64,000 nucleotides of DNA, from positions 1,490,001 to 1,554,000 of the forward strand of contig NZ_CP051216.1 of NCBI RefSeq assembly GCF_012516435.1, written 5' to 3'. A model generated the notes under the pieces. It was not told where the DNA came from, did no database searches, and worked only from the letters and a program-made list of their open reading frames with translations. Origin of the DNA: Pseudodesulfovibrio sp. zrk46 (GTDB taxonomy: Bacteria > Desulfobacterota > Desulfovibrionia > Desulfovibrionales > Desulfovibrionaceae). A program made the position numbers and the translations under genes. Shown piece after piece: positions 23,239 to 31,843 of this stretch (its first letter is position 1; each line of letters opens with the position of its first letter).

Positions 23239-25839
23239 ATGACCCAGCCTGACAGTCATCTCCCCGAATCCGCCAAGCGATTGAAAGCGGCCCGTCTCGC
23301 CCTGTGGGAGCGTGCCAAGGAAGGTTCGGTGGGTGGCTTTGCATGGGAACACACCCATCTGGTGGACGGCTACTTCGGGGAGCGTGTCCTCGAGGCCGGA
23401 AAGCAGCCGTTCTCCTTTGCGCTGGTGGCGGTGGGAGGCTACGGCCGCGGGCGCCTGTGTCCCGGTTCGGACATCGATGTTCTTCTGCTCTTCAAGCGAC
23501 GTATCCCCCGCGCCGCCGAGGCATTCGTCAAAGCGCTCCTTTTTCCTTTGTGGGATTTGAATCTCGATCTCGGCCACGGTGTTCGCACCATTTCGGACTG
23601 CACCTCGTTGGCCAAAAAAGACTTTCAGGTGCTGGCTTCCCTGCTGGATGCGAGGCCGCTGGCCGGAGATGCCGAGGTTTTTCATGCATTTCGGGACGCC
23701 TTTGACAAAAAGGTGCTCAAAAAGCGGGGCCATGACTTTGCCGAAAGTCTGCGCGCCCACAACGTCACCCGCGCTGACCAGTATGGAGATTCCACAGGAA
23801 TGCTCGAGCCCGAATTGAAGAACGGGCTGGGTGGTCTGCGGGACGGACAGCAGGTTTTCTGGCTGTCACGCGTCATGTCGGCCATGGGTGAGAAGCCGGT
23901 CTTCCTTCCCGAAGAGCTGGCCCGACTGCGCGAAGATCAGGCTTTCGTCAATCGCGTGCGCACTGCGCTGCATCTTTCCGCCGGACGCAAGAACGACCGT
24001 CTCTTTTTTGATCTCCAGCCGCCCACGGCGCGCCTCATGGGTTTTGCTGCGCGGGATGGCTCGCCCAAGGACACCGGCCGGGGCGTCGAGTTCTTCCTGT
24101 CCCGTCTGCATCAGGCCATGACCCGCATCAAGGCCATGCGTGAGACCTTGTTTCAGGAGGGCTTCCCTCAGTCGGCCGCGCCGGTTGCGGTTGCAGCGCC
24201 CAACCTCGGCGCAGGGCCGCGAGGCATCTATTTCAAGAGTCAGTCAGCCGTATCCCCGGACAATGTACTGACTGCGTTCAGCGAGTCTGCCCGGACAGGG
24301 CTGCCCCTGACATGGCGTGCGCGCCGACTCATCCGGCAGTATCCCGGGCGTTACGCCAGCGGTCTGATTGACCGCCCCGAAACGCTCAACTCTCTGGTGG
24401 AGATTTTTACCTCGGAGCATGCAGATGTTGCTTGCGACGGGTTACTCGAGACCCGTCTGCTGCCTGCCATCTTCCCGGAGTTCGGCGATGTGGAGCATCT
24501 GATTCAGTTCAATGACTACCATGTCCACCCAGTGGGGCGGCATACCCTGGAGACCATCTCGCGCATGTCGGGATTCCTGCATGGAAATTCCGAGCCATGG
24601 GCCGTTGAAATTGCGTCGACGATCAAGGCTCCAGAGGTGTTGATCCTCGCCGGATTCTTCCATGATCTGGGCAAGGACGAGCCCGACCATTCCATAGCTG
24701 GCGGCAGTATCGCTCGGGAGGTGTTGACCCGGTTCGGTATGCCCATGGAGCAGATCGACGACGTGGCTTTTCTCGTGGAGCAGCATCTGCTCATCCCCAA
24801 GGCCGCCACACGGCGTGATCTTTCTGACGAGCGGGTGGCTGCTGAGGTAGCGGGCGTTGTCGGCTCGCTGGAGCGGTTGAACATGCTCTACCTGCTGTCC
24901 GTGGCCGACTCCATGGCCACTGGTCCGCGGGCTTGGAACAACTGGACCAAATCCCTGTTCGCCGAGCTCTACTTCAAGGTTCGCCATCTGTTGGATCAAG
25001 GTTCGTTGGCCGCGCCAGATGGCACTCGTCGCTTGAAGACTGTCAGGGGAGAGGTGCTGGCACTGGAGCACGGACTGGACCCCGAATTTCTGGATGCGGC
25101 GCTCAATGCCATGCCGCCCCGTGCGTTTCTTGCGCTGGATGCCGAGACGCTGGTCGCCCACGCCCGGCAGGTGAAAAAGTTGTGGGACGCCGTGGCGCAG
25201 GACCGCATCCGCAAGCCGTCGCGCATTGCGGGCAAGGGCGTGAATCTCATCGAGGTCGCCCCGGGCAGGGCATCCGGCACCTATCAATTGACCATTGCGG
25301 CGTTGGACCAGCCCGGTCTGTTTGCGACTCTGGCCGGAGCCATTTCACTGCATGGGTTGAGCATCCTCGCCGCTGATCTCTTTACCTGGAAGGACGGTAC
25401 CGCCGTAGACGTGTTCACCGTGACGTCCCCGCCGGAGAATCTGTATCCGGATGAAGTGTGGGCGCGCATCTCCCGTTCCATCTCCTACGCCATGGTCGAC
25501 AAGCTGGACATTGCCTCCCGCTTGGAGGATCGACGCAAGTCGCCCTTGCACAAGGATCGCCACGGTCCCAAGCTCAAGCCCATCGTTTCCGTGGATAACG
25601 ACTCCAGCGATTTCTACACCCTTATAGAGGTGGCGGCCACGGACCGGACAGGGTTCCTCTTTGACATGGCCCGCACCCTTGCGGCGCACCGGGTGTCCAT
25701 TCACCTCGCCAAGATCACGACCATCAAAGGGCGTGCAGCAGATATTTTCCATGTTCGTGACGAGGTTGGTGGCAAGATCACTGATCAGGAGCGTCTGAGC
25801 GACATCCGAAAGGATTTATTGGCTGCTGCAGAAGCATAG
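23239..25839 (+). CDS. glnD: Bifunctional PII uridylyltransferase/uridylyl-removing enzyme
   Basis: Protein of 866 residues. Order: nucleotidyltransferase domain with GSDIDVLLLF (residues 76-85), helical GlnD/GlnE-type domain with GLGGLRDGQQVFWL, HD hydrolase domain (GRHTLETISRM near 433; FFHDLGKDEPDHS near 472), and two C-terminal ACT domains (about 677-750 and 790-866) that sense glutamine. Adds UMP to Tyr51 of PII under nitrogen limitation and removes it when glutamine is high. It sits 3 bases after the lipoprotein gene and downstream of amt-glnB, completing a nitrogen-control block. Confidence 0.95.
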   Translation: MTQPDSHLPESAKRLKAARLALWERAKEGSVGGFAWEHTHLVDGYFGERVLEAGKQPFSFALVAVGGYGRGRLCPGSDIDVLLLFKRRIPRAAEAFVKALLFPLWDLNLDLGHGVRTISDCTSLAKKDFQVLASLLDARPLAGDAEVFHAFRDAFDKKVLKKRGHDFAESLRAHNVTRADQYGDSTGMLEPELKNGLGGLRDGQQVFWLSRVMSAMGEKPVFLPEELARLREDQAFVNRVRTALHLSAGRKNDRLFFDLQPPTARLMGFAARDGSPKDTGRGVEFFLSRLHQAMTRIKAMRETLFQEGFPQSAAPVAVAAPNLGAGPRGIYFKSQSAVSPDNVLTAFSESARTGLPLTWRARRLIRQYPGRYASGLIDRPETLNSLVEIFTSEHADVACDGLLETRLLPAIFPEFGDVEHLIQFNDYHVHPVGRHTLETISRMSGFLHGNSEPWAVEIASTIKAPEVLILAGFFHDLGKDEPDHSIAGGSIAREVLTRFGMPMEQIDDVAFLVEQHLLIPKAATRRDLSDERVAAEVAGVVGSLERLNMLYLLSVADSMATGPRAWNNWTKSLFAELYFKVRHLLDQGSLAAPDGTRRLKTVRGEVLALEHGLDPEFLDAALNAMPPRAFLALDAETLVAHARQVKKLWDAVAQDRIRKPSRIAGKGVNLIEVAPGRASGTYQLTIAALDQPGLFATLAGAISLHGLSILAADLFTWKDGTAVDVFTVTSPPENLYPDEVWARISRSISYAMVDKLDIASRLEDRRKSPLHKDRHGPKLKPIVSVDNDSSDFYTLIEVAATDRTGFLFDMARTLAAHRVSIHLAKITTIKGRAADIFHVRDEVGGKITDQERLSDIRKDLLAAAEA

Positions 25840-25899
25840 AAGGGGCGAACCTGTGGGAGAGCAGGTTCAACTCGTTGGTTTTGCATGCAGCCCAAAAAA

Positions 25900-25943
25900 C
25901 GAGGGCCATCCCAGTGACGACTGGAATGGCCCTCGCGTTTTTT
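25900..25943. terminator. Bidirectional terminator between glnD and the EAL-HDOD gene
   Basis: CGAGGGCCATCCCA pairs with TGGAATGGCCCTCG (one mismatch) and is flanked by AAAAAA on the left and TTTTTT on the right, so it works on both strands for the convergent genes. Confidence 0.9.
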
Positions 25944-25956
25944 GGAAACAATAATC

Positions 25957-27213
25957 CTATTGAACGGGCTCTTTGGGCGCTTCGGCGAAGAATGCGTCGG
26001 CCCATGTGAAGGCATGCTGGTAGCTGACTGCTACGGTGCCGGGCAGGAGGTTGAGCTCCTTGGCGGTGACGCCTACTTCGTCCCAGTCGGACTGCTCGAT
26101 GGCGCGGGCCAGATCGAGCCAGAGGGAGTAGCGGTTCACCTTTCCGCACAGGGCGGCCTTGATCTGATCATCCACAGGGAGCTGTTCGACAATGGTCTCC
26201 ATGTCGGTGTCGAGCATGGCGCCGAGCAGGGAGAAGAGGCCGAGCATGAAGAGCTTGTCGGACTCGTCCTCGTAGCCGCCGCCCAGAGCCGCAGTCTCGA
26301 AAAGCTTGGCGCGATGGGCAGACAGGTAGGCGAGCTCCTTGCTCTTCTCGGACGGGGTCATGTCCGTGAGGATGATGAGCCTGAGCCAGTTGCGGATGGG
26401 CTTCCAGCCCGCGAGGACAACGGCCTGTCTGATGGACGTGACCGTGGTGGCAAAGCTGAAGTTGGCCGAGTTCAGAAAATTGAGCAGCCGATAGCTGATG
26501 GAGACGTCCGCCTCAATGGCCGGAGCCAGAGAATCAAAGTCCGGCTCTTCTTTTTCGATAATCTCGAAAAGTTTGAGGCGGGTGGCTTCCGAGGACGTGA
26601 TCTTGCGCCCGGACTCGGTGCGCGGGTGCTTGAAGAAGAAACCGTGGAACAGGTCAAAACCGACTTCCTTGGCCCGGGCCAGATCGTCGGCGGTTTCCAC
26701 GCGCTTGGCGATGGTCATGGGCGAGCCAATCTTTTTGCCTTTGGCCATGATCTGGACCAGATCGGCGTCGGATTTGCCTTCCACATCCACAATGAGGATG
26801 TCGGCCAGTTCGGCCAGCGGTTCGCAGCCGGGTTTGCCTTCGAAATTGTTTACGGCCACTTCGTAGTCGCCTTCCTTGAGGTCGCGCAAGGCGCCAAGCA
26901 GTTCCGGGCTGGCGTCGTCGAGTTCTTCGAGGATGACAACCGTATTGCTCCAGGGGATCGCATGGTGGGTGCCGCGAATGACGTCTTCGGGTGTGAAGTG
27001 GATCATGAGTCGGGCCTTGTCGCCGCCGAGGCCGCCGCACAAGGGGAGATTGGCTACCAGATTCATGGTGGCTTCGGAGTTGTCGCTGATGACTGCGCGA
27101 TCCGCATCGTCGCTGTCGCGGAACAGCATCAGGTAGCCCCATGTTTCGTTATGAGAGTCGAAAATGGGCTGGCGGGCGATGAATATTGATTCGTAGGCTC
27201 TGTCTTCTGTCAT
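25957..27213 (-). CDS. EAL-HDOD signalling protein with degenerate EAL domain
   Basis: Protein of 418 residues from the ATG at 27213 (AAGGA upstream). Residues 1-200 are an EAL-like barrel of the YuxH type that begins IFIARQPIFDSHNETWGYLMLFRD: the catalytic E-A-L and metal-site residues are absent, so it should not hydrolyse cyclic-di-GMP. Residues 200-400 are an HDOD domain (LAPAIEADVSISYRLLNFLNS, SIRQAVVLAGWKPIRNWLRL). Such proteins act as signalling scaffolds in chemotaxis or motility pathways. Convergent with glnD; no obvious partner gene. Confidence 0.85.
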   Translation of the reverse strand: MTEDRAYESIFIARQPIFDSHNETWGYLMLFRDSDDADRAVISDNSEATMNLVANLPLCGGLGGDKARLMIHFTPEDVIRGTHHAIPWSNTVVILEELDDASPELLGALRDLKEGDYEVAVNNFEGKPGCEPLAELADILIVDVEGKSDADLVQIMAKGKKIGSPMTIAKRVETADDLARAKEVGFDLFHGFFFKHPRTESGRKITSSEATRLKLFEIIEKEEPDFDSLAPAIEADVSISYRLLNFLNSANFSFATTVTSIRQAVVLAGWKPIRNWLRLIILTDMTPSEKSKELAYLSAHRAKLFETAALGGGYEDESDKLFMLGLFSLLGAMLDTDMETIVEQLPVDDQIKAALCGKVNRYSLWLDLARAIEQSDWDEVGVTAKELNLLPGTVAVSYQHAFTWADAFFAEAPKEPVQ

Positions 27214-27436
27214 GATAGGTCCTTCGGGGATATATATAGAGATAGCAGATTCACATGGATTAGCGAAAAATGTCAATGTTTGGATGGGGTCTTATAGCGT
27301 AAACAGAGAACCTGTAACGTTTACTTAACAAGCGACGCTTGCCCCTTTCTTCTTTTGCCCGAGTGTATTATGTCATCTGCAACAAATCATAGAGAGATCC
27401 CGTCGGGGGCATGAAAAACACGAGAAGAGGTTTTCG

Positions 27437-28240
27437 ATGCACATAGGCAAAGCCATACGTTTGGAGAGGATTTTCAACCGCAACACAAACAAGACCATTA
27501 TTGTGCCCATGGATCACGGCGTGACCGTGGGGCCCATCAGCGGTCTGGAAAAAATGCGGGACACTGTTACCAATCTGGTAGCGGGCGGCGCCAACGCCGG
27601 TCTGGTTCACAAGGGACAGGTCAAGCTGGGCCACCGCATGCAGGGCCGCGACTTCGGTTGCATCGTGCATCTGTCCGCAGGTACCTGTCTGTCGCCGTTT
27701 CCCAATGTGAAGCGACTGGTCACCACCGTGGAAGAGGCTATTCGCCTTGGCGCTGACGGTGTCAGCGTTCACGTGAACCTTGGCGACGAGACCGAGGGTC
27801 AGATGCTCAGCGATCTGGGCAGCGTTGCCGCCTCTGCCGGAGAGTGGGGCATGCCGCTGTTGGCCATGGTCTATGCTCGCGGTCCCAAAGTGGAAGACGA
27901 GTATGATCCGGAAATGGTGGCTCATTGCGCCCGTGTCGGTGCCGAGCTGGGCGCTGATGTGGTCAAGGTGAACTATACCGGTGATGCCGAATCTTTCGCC
28001 CACGTCGTGGATTGCGCTTGCGTCCCCGTGGTCATCGCCGGTGGTGCCAAGCTTGATTCCACCCGCGACTTCCTCGACATGGTTCGTGTCTCCATCGACG
28101 CTGGCGGCGCAGGCCTTTCTGTTGGCCGTAACGTGTTCCAGCATCGCGACTCTACCCGTCTGGTGGAAGTGCTTAGCCGCATTGTCCACGACGACATGGA
28201 TGTGGACTCCGCGCTGGAAGGCTACGAGGACATCCTCTAG
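27437..28240 (+). CDS. DeoC/LacD-family aldolase, probable ADH synthase of the alternative aromatic pathway
   Basis: Protein of 267 residues. The (beta/alpha)8 class I aldolase marks are [13 protein letters not shown] near the start and the Schiff-base Lys in [10 protein letters not shown] near residue 179; the end [15 protein letters not shown] and [14 protein letters not shown] form the phosphate site. This matches archaeal and Desulfovibrio 2-amino-3,7-dideoxy-D-threo-hept-6-ulosonate synthases, which supply 3-dehydroquinate without DAHP. Related FbaB aldolases share the fold, so the exact substrate is inferred. The expected partner, a type II dehydroquinate synthase, is not in the window. 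A strong terminator follows. Confidence 0.8.
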   Translation: MHIGKAIRLERIFNRNTNKTIIVPMDHGVTVGPISGLEKMRDTVTNLVAGGANAGLVHKGQVKLGHRMQGRDFGCIVHLSAGTCLSPFPNVKRLVTTVEEAIRLGADGVSVHVNLGDETEGQMLSDLGSVAASAGEWGMPLLAMVYARGPKVEDEYDPEMVAHCARVGAELGADVVKVNYTGDAESFAHVVDCACVPVVIAGGAKLDSTRDFLDMVRVSIDAGGAGLSVGRNVFQHRDSTRLVEVLSRIVHDDMDVDSALEGYEDIL

Positions 28241-28428
28241 TCCTTTTTCGAATACGCATTGTTTTCGTCCCCTGCCTGATGATTCGGGCAGGGGACGTTT
28301 TTTGTTTCCGCCTTATCCTCGTCTGAACACGCCACTGCGCCCGAGATGCGAAAGCCTGCTTCAGCCAATTCTCTGGCCTTGGGCTGCTTCTTGTCCTGTA
28401 TGCGAAATATCATGATCGCCTTGCGCAT
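28237..28428 (-). CDS. Possible small protein overlapping the aldolase terminator
   Basis: A 63-residue frame ([20 protein letters not shown]...) starts after a textbook AAGGAG at 7 bases. Its first half looks like a real protein ([19 protein letters not shown]), while its last third is encoded by the reverse strand of the aldolase terminator hairpin and it ends 4 bases inside the aldolase gene. It could be an authentic small protein or a chance frame with a good ribosome binding site. No family recognised. Confidence 0.4.
   Translation of the reverse strand: MRKAIMIFRIQDKKQPKARELAEAGFRISGAVACSDEDKAETKNVPCPNHQAGDENNAYSKKD
28267..28303 (+). terminator. Intrinsic terminator of the aldolase gene
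   Basis: GTCCCCTGCC pairs with GGCAGGGGAC across an 8-10 base loop, followed by GTTTTTTGTTT, 26 bases after the stop codon. Confidence 0.9.
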
Positions 28429-28717
28429 CGTTTCTCCTTGCTGTCTGCAGTATGGTTCCCGATGTAGCTGCGAGCGAAATGTAGTGTTGTCTATTAATAT
28501 CGAAAAACCGATGCAACGATATGGAAGAGGGTGCCGAAAGTCTAGTTAAAATTGAAAATTTTACTACGTAATAGCCTATTTTACTTTGATTTTTTCTTAA
28601 AATAACTTTTTAAGTTTTGATACTGCATTGTGTCGTGTTGTTTTGATTCATCTATTGAAGACAGCACTGTGTCGAGTGGGTGAGAGTTGTATTGCGGTTG
28701 CTTATTATTGCAATAGA
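28429..28717. other. AT-rich gene-free gap
   Basis: This stretch is much richer in A and T than its surroundings. No frame with a ribosome binding site is seen. A TGTGTCG direct repeat lies at 28629 and 28668. It may hold the promoter of the small gene at 28237-28428; otherwise nothing is recognised. Confidence 0.5.
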
Positions 28718-28751
28718 AAACGCCCGGTGCATTAGTATGCACCGGGCGTTT
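28718..28751. terminator. Strong bidirectional terminator next to the 28775 gene
   Basis: AAACGCCCGGTGCAT pairs perfectly with ATGCACCGGGCGTTT (15 bp) around TAGT, with A and T runs at the ends. It follows the minus-strand gene at 28775-29179. Confidence 0.88.
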
Positions 28752-28774
28752 CAATTTGGATTGGTCTGTAAGGG

Positions 28775-29179
28775 CTAGGCGTTGCTTTCGCTTTTGAAGA
28801 CGAACAGCGGCAGTTCAGCCAGGGTTTCCCACTTTTCATCAACTTTTACGGCGACGCTGACGGTGTGTTTGCCTTCGCCTTCCACCTTCAGGCCCGGCAA
28901 CTGGAAGTTCATCTTGTGCAGCATGGTCTCGCCGGGCTGGATTTCCTGAATGCCCAGCAGCGTTTCTTCGCCATTGGGCGGGGTGATCGCCAGAGAGACG
29001 GTGAACGGTTTACCGATGGTGTCGCCCATTTCCCACAGGCTGGCGAAGTAAATCGGCGGCAGCACGGTGGGGAACTCCGGCACCACGGCGTGTTCGATGG
29101 TGCGGATGAAAGAAGTGGAGTTGGAATCCTTGTCGATGAGCAGGTCGGCGCACATCAGTGCGTAAACGAGTTTGGGCAT
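28775..29179 (-). CDS. DUF6941-like protein of unknown function
   Basis: Protein of 134 residues from the ATG at 29179, which has AAAGGAGAG upstream. It has no signal peptide. The layout starts with MPKLVYALMCADLLIDKDSN, then strands rich in Pro and Gly (VVPEFPTVLPPIYFASLWEM, PFTVSLAITPPNGEE) and ends in VSVAVKVDEKWETLAELPLF, a beta-sandwich pattern of a small uncharacterised family that I believe is DUF6941. Cytoplasmic, transcribed alone. Function unknown. Confidence 0.6.
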   Translation of the reverse strand: MPKLVYALMCADLLIDKDSNSTSFIRTIEHAVVPEFPTVLPPIYFASLWEMGDTIGKPFTVSLAITPPNGEETLLGIQEIQPGETMLHKMNFQLPGLKVEGEGKHTVSVAVKVDEKWETLAELPLFVFKSESNA

Positions 29180-29219
29180 GTTCTCTCCTTTGGGGGTGGC
29201 CCATGTTGTGAAAAAAATC

Positions 29220-29475
29220 AGATTATGAGGTCGGCCTGCGGCCTTCATTTGTTAGATGACTTCGCCTATCTCTGCTGTCTACATCCGTAAGGCTCGAAGA
29301 CTCGCTAACGGCTGAAGCCCGGCGGGCAAGGACTCGCGCCCTTGCATCCCATACTTGCGCCTTCGGCGCGGGATGATTTGCGCCAAAGGCGCAGAGTGGG
29401 TTTCCAAAGGGTATAGCCCTTTGGCCGCCGGAGGCGAAATCACCTGTCAATCGCCGCGGAGCGGTATCCTCATTC
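29220..29475. repeat. Interspersed intergenic repeat, copy D
   Basis: Right end at 29425-29449 is CCGCCGGAGGCGAAATCACC plus TGTCA, preceded by the AAAGGGTATAGCCCTTTGG hairpin. The GGCGGGCAAGGACTCGCGCC segment near 29323 is identical to copy E. The left inverted arm is degraded. Covers almost the whole gap between the 28775 and 29477 genes. Confidence 0.8.
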
Positions 29476-29476
29476 A

Positions 29477-30472
29477 TTACTTCTTTGGTCCACGAGGCAC
29501 ATTGGCGAGCGTATTGCGGACATCTTCAGGTAACGCGAACACCTCGTCGGGGTCAATCTCCACCAGCAGCAGAGCGCAGGCAATGCGCTGTCCTTCGCTG
29601 CCGGAGACGATGGTCTTGCGCAGAGCAGGCTTGGCGCCGGGGCCGATGGACGCGAGGGTTCGGAACGCGATCTGGGCCAGCGGCGTGCCGGGCCGGGTGA
29701 GTAATCGAATCAAGGTGGGTGCGGCATCAGCGCCGATTCGACGTGCCAGACAACCGACGGTCGTGTTGCTGAGCTGAATGAGATGAAATGAAGTTGTTGC
29801 TGGGTCGGGGCCGATCTGGTCGATAGCCTCGGCCACCACATGCATGACGCGGTCGTCGTCAGCAGGAAGCGTGTTGATCAGTGCTGGAATAGCACGCAGG
29901 GCATCATGGCCCATACGTCCGAGCAGCCATGCGGCCTTTGAACGAACGTATTGGTCGGGAGAGTGCAGGGTGTCGATCAATGCTGGGATTGCTGCTTTGC
30001 GCATGGATGCCAGCGCATACCCGGCGGCGTTCTGCACCATGGGACTGGGGTCGGCCAGCTTGGTGGCCAGCGGCCTGGCTGCGGTGCACCCCATGAGGGC
30101 GAGGCCGTGGGCGGCGATACTGCGGGTGGCAGTGTCGAAATCGCCGAGCGCCCCAAGCAGTGTGTCCATGGCCATGACCGGATCGGGCAGCAGCGTCAGT
30201 CCTGCCACGCCGCCTCGGCGTTGGATTGGGTCTGGGGCGTGTGCTGCGGTGGTAAGAAAGGTGATTGCATCCTGTCCGTACATACGCAGCTCCAGAGCGG
30301 CGGCGGTGCGGACAGTGCGTTCGTCGTCGGCGAGCCGAGTGACGAGATCGCGGCTGTCGAGGGTGGACAGGCTGGCAGAGGCCATGGCCGGAACAGCCAT
30401 GGTGAGACAAAGTAATGCAGTGAAGAAAATCTGTTTGCCTGATTGCAAAAAATGCCGAATGACTAATTTCAT
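29477..30472 (-). CDS. Secreted HEAT-repeat protein
   Basis: Protein of 331 residues. A long signal peptide ends at MAVPAMASA. The rest is a series of about seven helical pairs of the HEAT/PBS-lyase type (LVTRLADDERTVRTAAALEL, RSIAAHGLALMGCTAARPLA, MVQNAAGYALASMRKAAIPA, YVRSKAAWLLGRMGHDALRA). Such arrays bind other proteins; here in the periplasm. GAGGAA lies upstream of the ATG. It lies 48 bases downstream of the phage-type repressor on the same strand and may be read through from it, but nothing ties it to the phage genes. Confidence 0.82.
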   Translation of the reverse strand: MKLVIRHFLQSGKQIFFTALLCLTMAVPAMASASLSTLDSRDLVTRLADDERTVRTAAALELRMYGQDAITFLTTAAHAPDPIQRRGGVAGLTLLPDPVMAMDTLLGALGDFDTATRSIAAHGLALMGCTAARPLATKLADPSPMVQNAAGYALASMRKAAIPALIDTLHSPDQYVRSKAAWLLGRMGHDALRAIPALINTLPADDDRVMHVVAEAIDQIGPDPATTSFHLIQLSNTTVGCLARRIGADAAPTLIRLLTRPGTPLAQIAFRTLASIGPGAKPALRKTIVSGSEGQRIACALLLVEIDPDEVFALPEDVRNTLANVPRGPKK

Positions 30473-30520
30473 ATTCTGTTCCTCGAAGTAATGACCATGT
30501 CGATGGTGTAGCGTTGGTCG

Positions 30521-31267
30521 CTACTTTTTGGTCATGTCGCTCCACGCCCATACGACGTTGCCGCCGATGGCCCGGGTGATGTCGCCGTCGTAGTCACGGT
30601 TGAGCCTGTATGTGGTGGGCGGAAATTCACGGCTGTTATCCGAGTAGAAGATCAATTCCACGTCGTCGTCAAGGCGTTTGGTGTTGACGCGCTTGACCAT
30701 GGTGCCGCCATCGTGGCCGGGCTCGCAGACGAGCATGATCTTTCCGGCCGGGCTGGGGTCGCGGTCGTTGCGGTCCACGAGGACGATGTCACCGGGAAGC
30801 AGGGTGGGGGACATGGAGAGCTCGTTGCGGCCGATCTCAACGGCTACGAGGTTGCTGCGGAAGCGGATGGACTCTTGATGCCGCCAGACCAGCACCCAGC
30901 CTTCGACCTTGTCTTCGGGGATCAGGCCGGGCCCGGCTGCTACGGGCGAGGCTGCCAGCGGGACGGCCAGATAGTCGTCGGCCTGGGGGTCAGGCACGTT
31001 GGTGTCGGTCTGGGTCTTGCCGGGCATGCGGAAACAGAGCTCGCGGGCCGCGTCTGCCGGCTCGTCGCCAAAGGTGATGGTCGCCCCGATGCGGTCGAGG
31101 ATGTGGCCCAGTGAGTCCGCGTTGAGCCCTCGCTCCTTCTTCAGGAAACGGTTGAGCTGTGACGGGTCCACACCGAGCTCGTCTGCCATTCGTTTGTTGT
31201 TGGGGTATCGCTTCCCCTTGCCGATGCGCTCGAGGAGCGCCTTGCGAATGTCATCAGTGAATCCCAT
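30521..31267 (-). CDS. CI-type phage repressor with LexA-like autocleavage domain
   Basis: Protein of 248 residues. The N-terminal HTH (about 20-60: NNKRMADELGVDPSQLNRFL) binds DNA; the C-terminal half is an S24 peptidase. Visible catalytic residues are Ser151 in LSMSPT and Lys192 in MVKRV, with a candidate self-cleavage bond Ala111-Gly112 in PVAAGPG. This closely parallels lambda CI (Ala111-Gly112, Ser149, Lys192). GGGAG precedes the start. Divergently transcribed from a DUF5675 gene and a small HTH gene, with a perfect palindrome over the -10 box between them. Expected to be inactivated by RecA filaments after DNA damage. Probably the master regulator of the phage-derived genes here (inference). 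Confidence 0.9.
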   Translation of the reverse strand: MGFTDDIRKALLERIGKGKRYPNNKRMADELGVDPSQLNRFLKKERGLNADSLGHILDRIGATITFGDEPADAARELCFRMPGKTQTDTNVPDPQADDYLAVPLAASPVAAGPGLIPEDKVEGWVLVWRHQESIRFRSNLVAVEIGRNELSMSPTLLPGDIVLVDRNDRDPSPAGKIMLVCEPGHDGGTMVKRVNTKRLDDDVELIFYSDNSREFPPTTYRLNRDYDGDITRAIGGNVVWAWSDMTKK

Positions 31268-31352
31268 GCCTGTTTCTCCCTTGAATGGTGCAGCTTTTGA
31301 ACTGGTTAAGCATGTTCTTTGATGAATGTCTAAAGAAATTTGGCAAATATAG

Positions 31353-31382
31353 TTGACTTACAAATAGTCAAACGTCTATCAA
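31353..31382 (+). promoter_or_regulatory. Promoter of the DUF5675-HTH unit
   Basis: TTGACT at 31353-31358, an 18-base spacer and TATCAA at 31377-31382. A second inverted pair TTGACT/AGTCAA (31353-31371) overlaps the -35 box. The promoter is embedded in the probable repressor operator. Confidence 0.6.
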
Positions 31383-31389
31383 TAGACGT
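31372..31389. promoter_or_regulatory. Perfect 18-bp palindromic operator
   Basis: ACGTCTATCAATAGACGT: 8-bp arms with a 2-base centre, covering the -10 box of the rightward promoter in the 157-base gap between the divergent repressor and DUF5675 genes. Size and symmetry fit a dimeric CI-type repressor. Confidence 0.7.
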
Positions 31390-31424
31390 CCAAGCCTGTA
31401 TGAAGGGGGGTTGAGAATTATGGA

Positions 31425-31829
31425 ATGGTTAACAAAGTAGAATTGTTACGGCTTGAGAGAAGTGGCGAGGGTACTTTCGGCGTGTTGCGTGTCGACGAGC
31501 GCGTTTTCTGTGTGACGCTGGAGCCACCGGACAGGGGAAACAAGGTGAATGTCTCATGCATCCCCGCCGGAGAGTACCAATGCCGCCGTGTGGATTCGCC
31601 CCGGTTCGGAAGAACCTTTGAAGTGAAGGGCGTGCCCGGACGCAGCCACATCCTGCTGCATTCGGGAAACATGGTGGAGGACACCAGCGGCTGCGTGCTG
31701 CTTGGCAGTCGATTCGGACTGCTCAGGGGAAACCGCGCAGTGCTGGAATCGGGCAGGGCTTTTTCCGGATTCATGGAGAAATGTTCCGGAGTGGAAGTCT
31801 TCCCGTTTGTCGTAGAAAACATAGCCTAA
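31425..31829 (+). CDS. DUF5675 phage protein, possible cell-wall enzyme
   Basis: Protein of 134 residues, typical DUF5675 length. Members are mostly found in phage lysis regions. Near the C-terminal half is HILLHSGNMVEDTSGCVLLG, whose His...SGC pattern recalls the L,D-transpeptidase motif, so a peptidoglycan-modifying role is plausible but not established. AAGGGGGG lies 13 bases upstream of the ATG. Under the putative operator at 31372; the start overlaps a 6-codon reading frame (MEWLTK) that begins at 31420. Followed after 14 bases by the small HTH gene. Confidence 0.8.
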   Translation: MVNKVELLRLERSGEGTFGVLRVDERVFCVTLEPPDRGNKVNVSCIPAGEYQCRRVDSPRFGRTFEVKGVPGRSHILLHSGNMVEDTSGCVLLGSRFGLLRGNRAVLESGRAFSGFMEKCSGVEVFPFVVENIA

Positions 31830-31843
31830 GGAGTGATTTATAT

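Noticed and set aside
22381..23760. 459-codon minus-strand frame over the structured RNA and glnD start
   Set aside because: It crosses the lipoprotein and glnD genes, whose frames have strong domain evidence; the antisense product has no recognisable domain.
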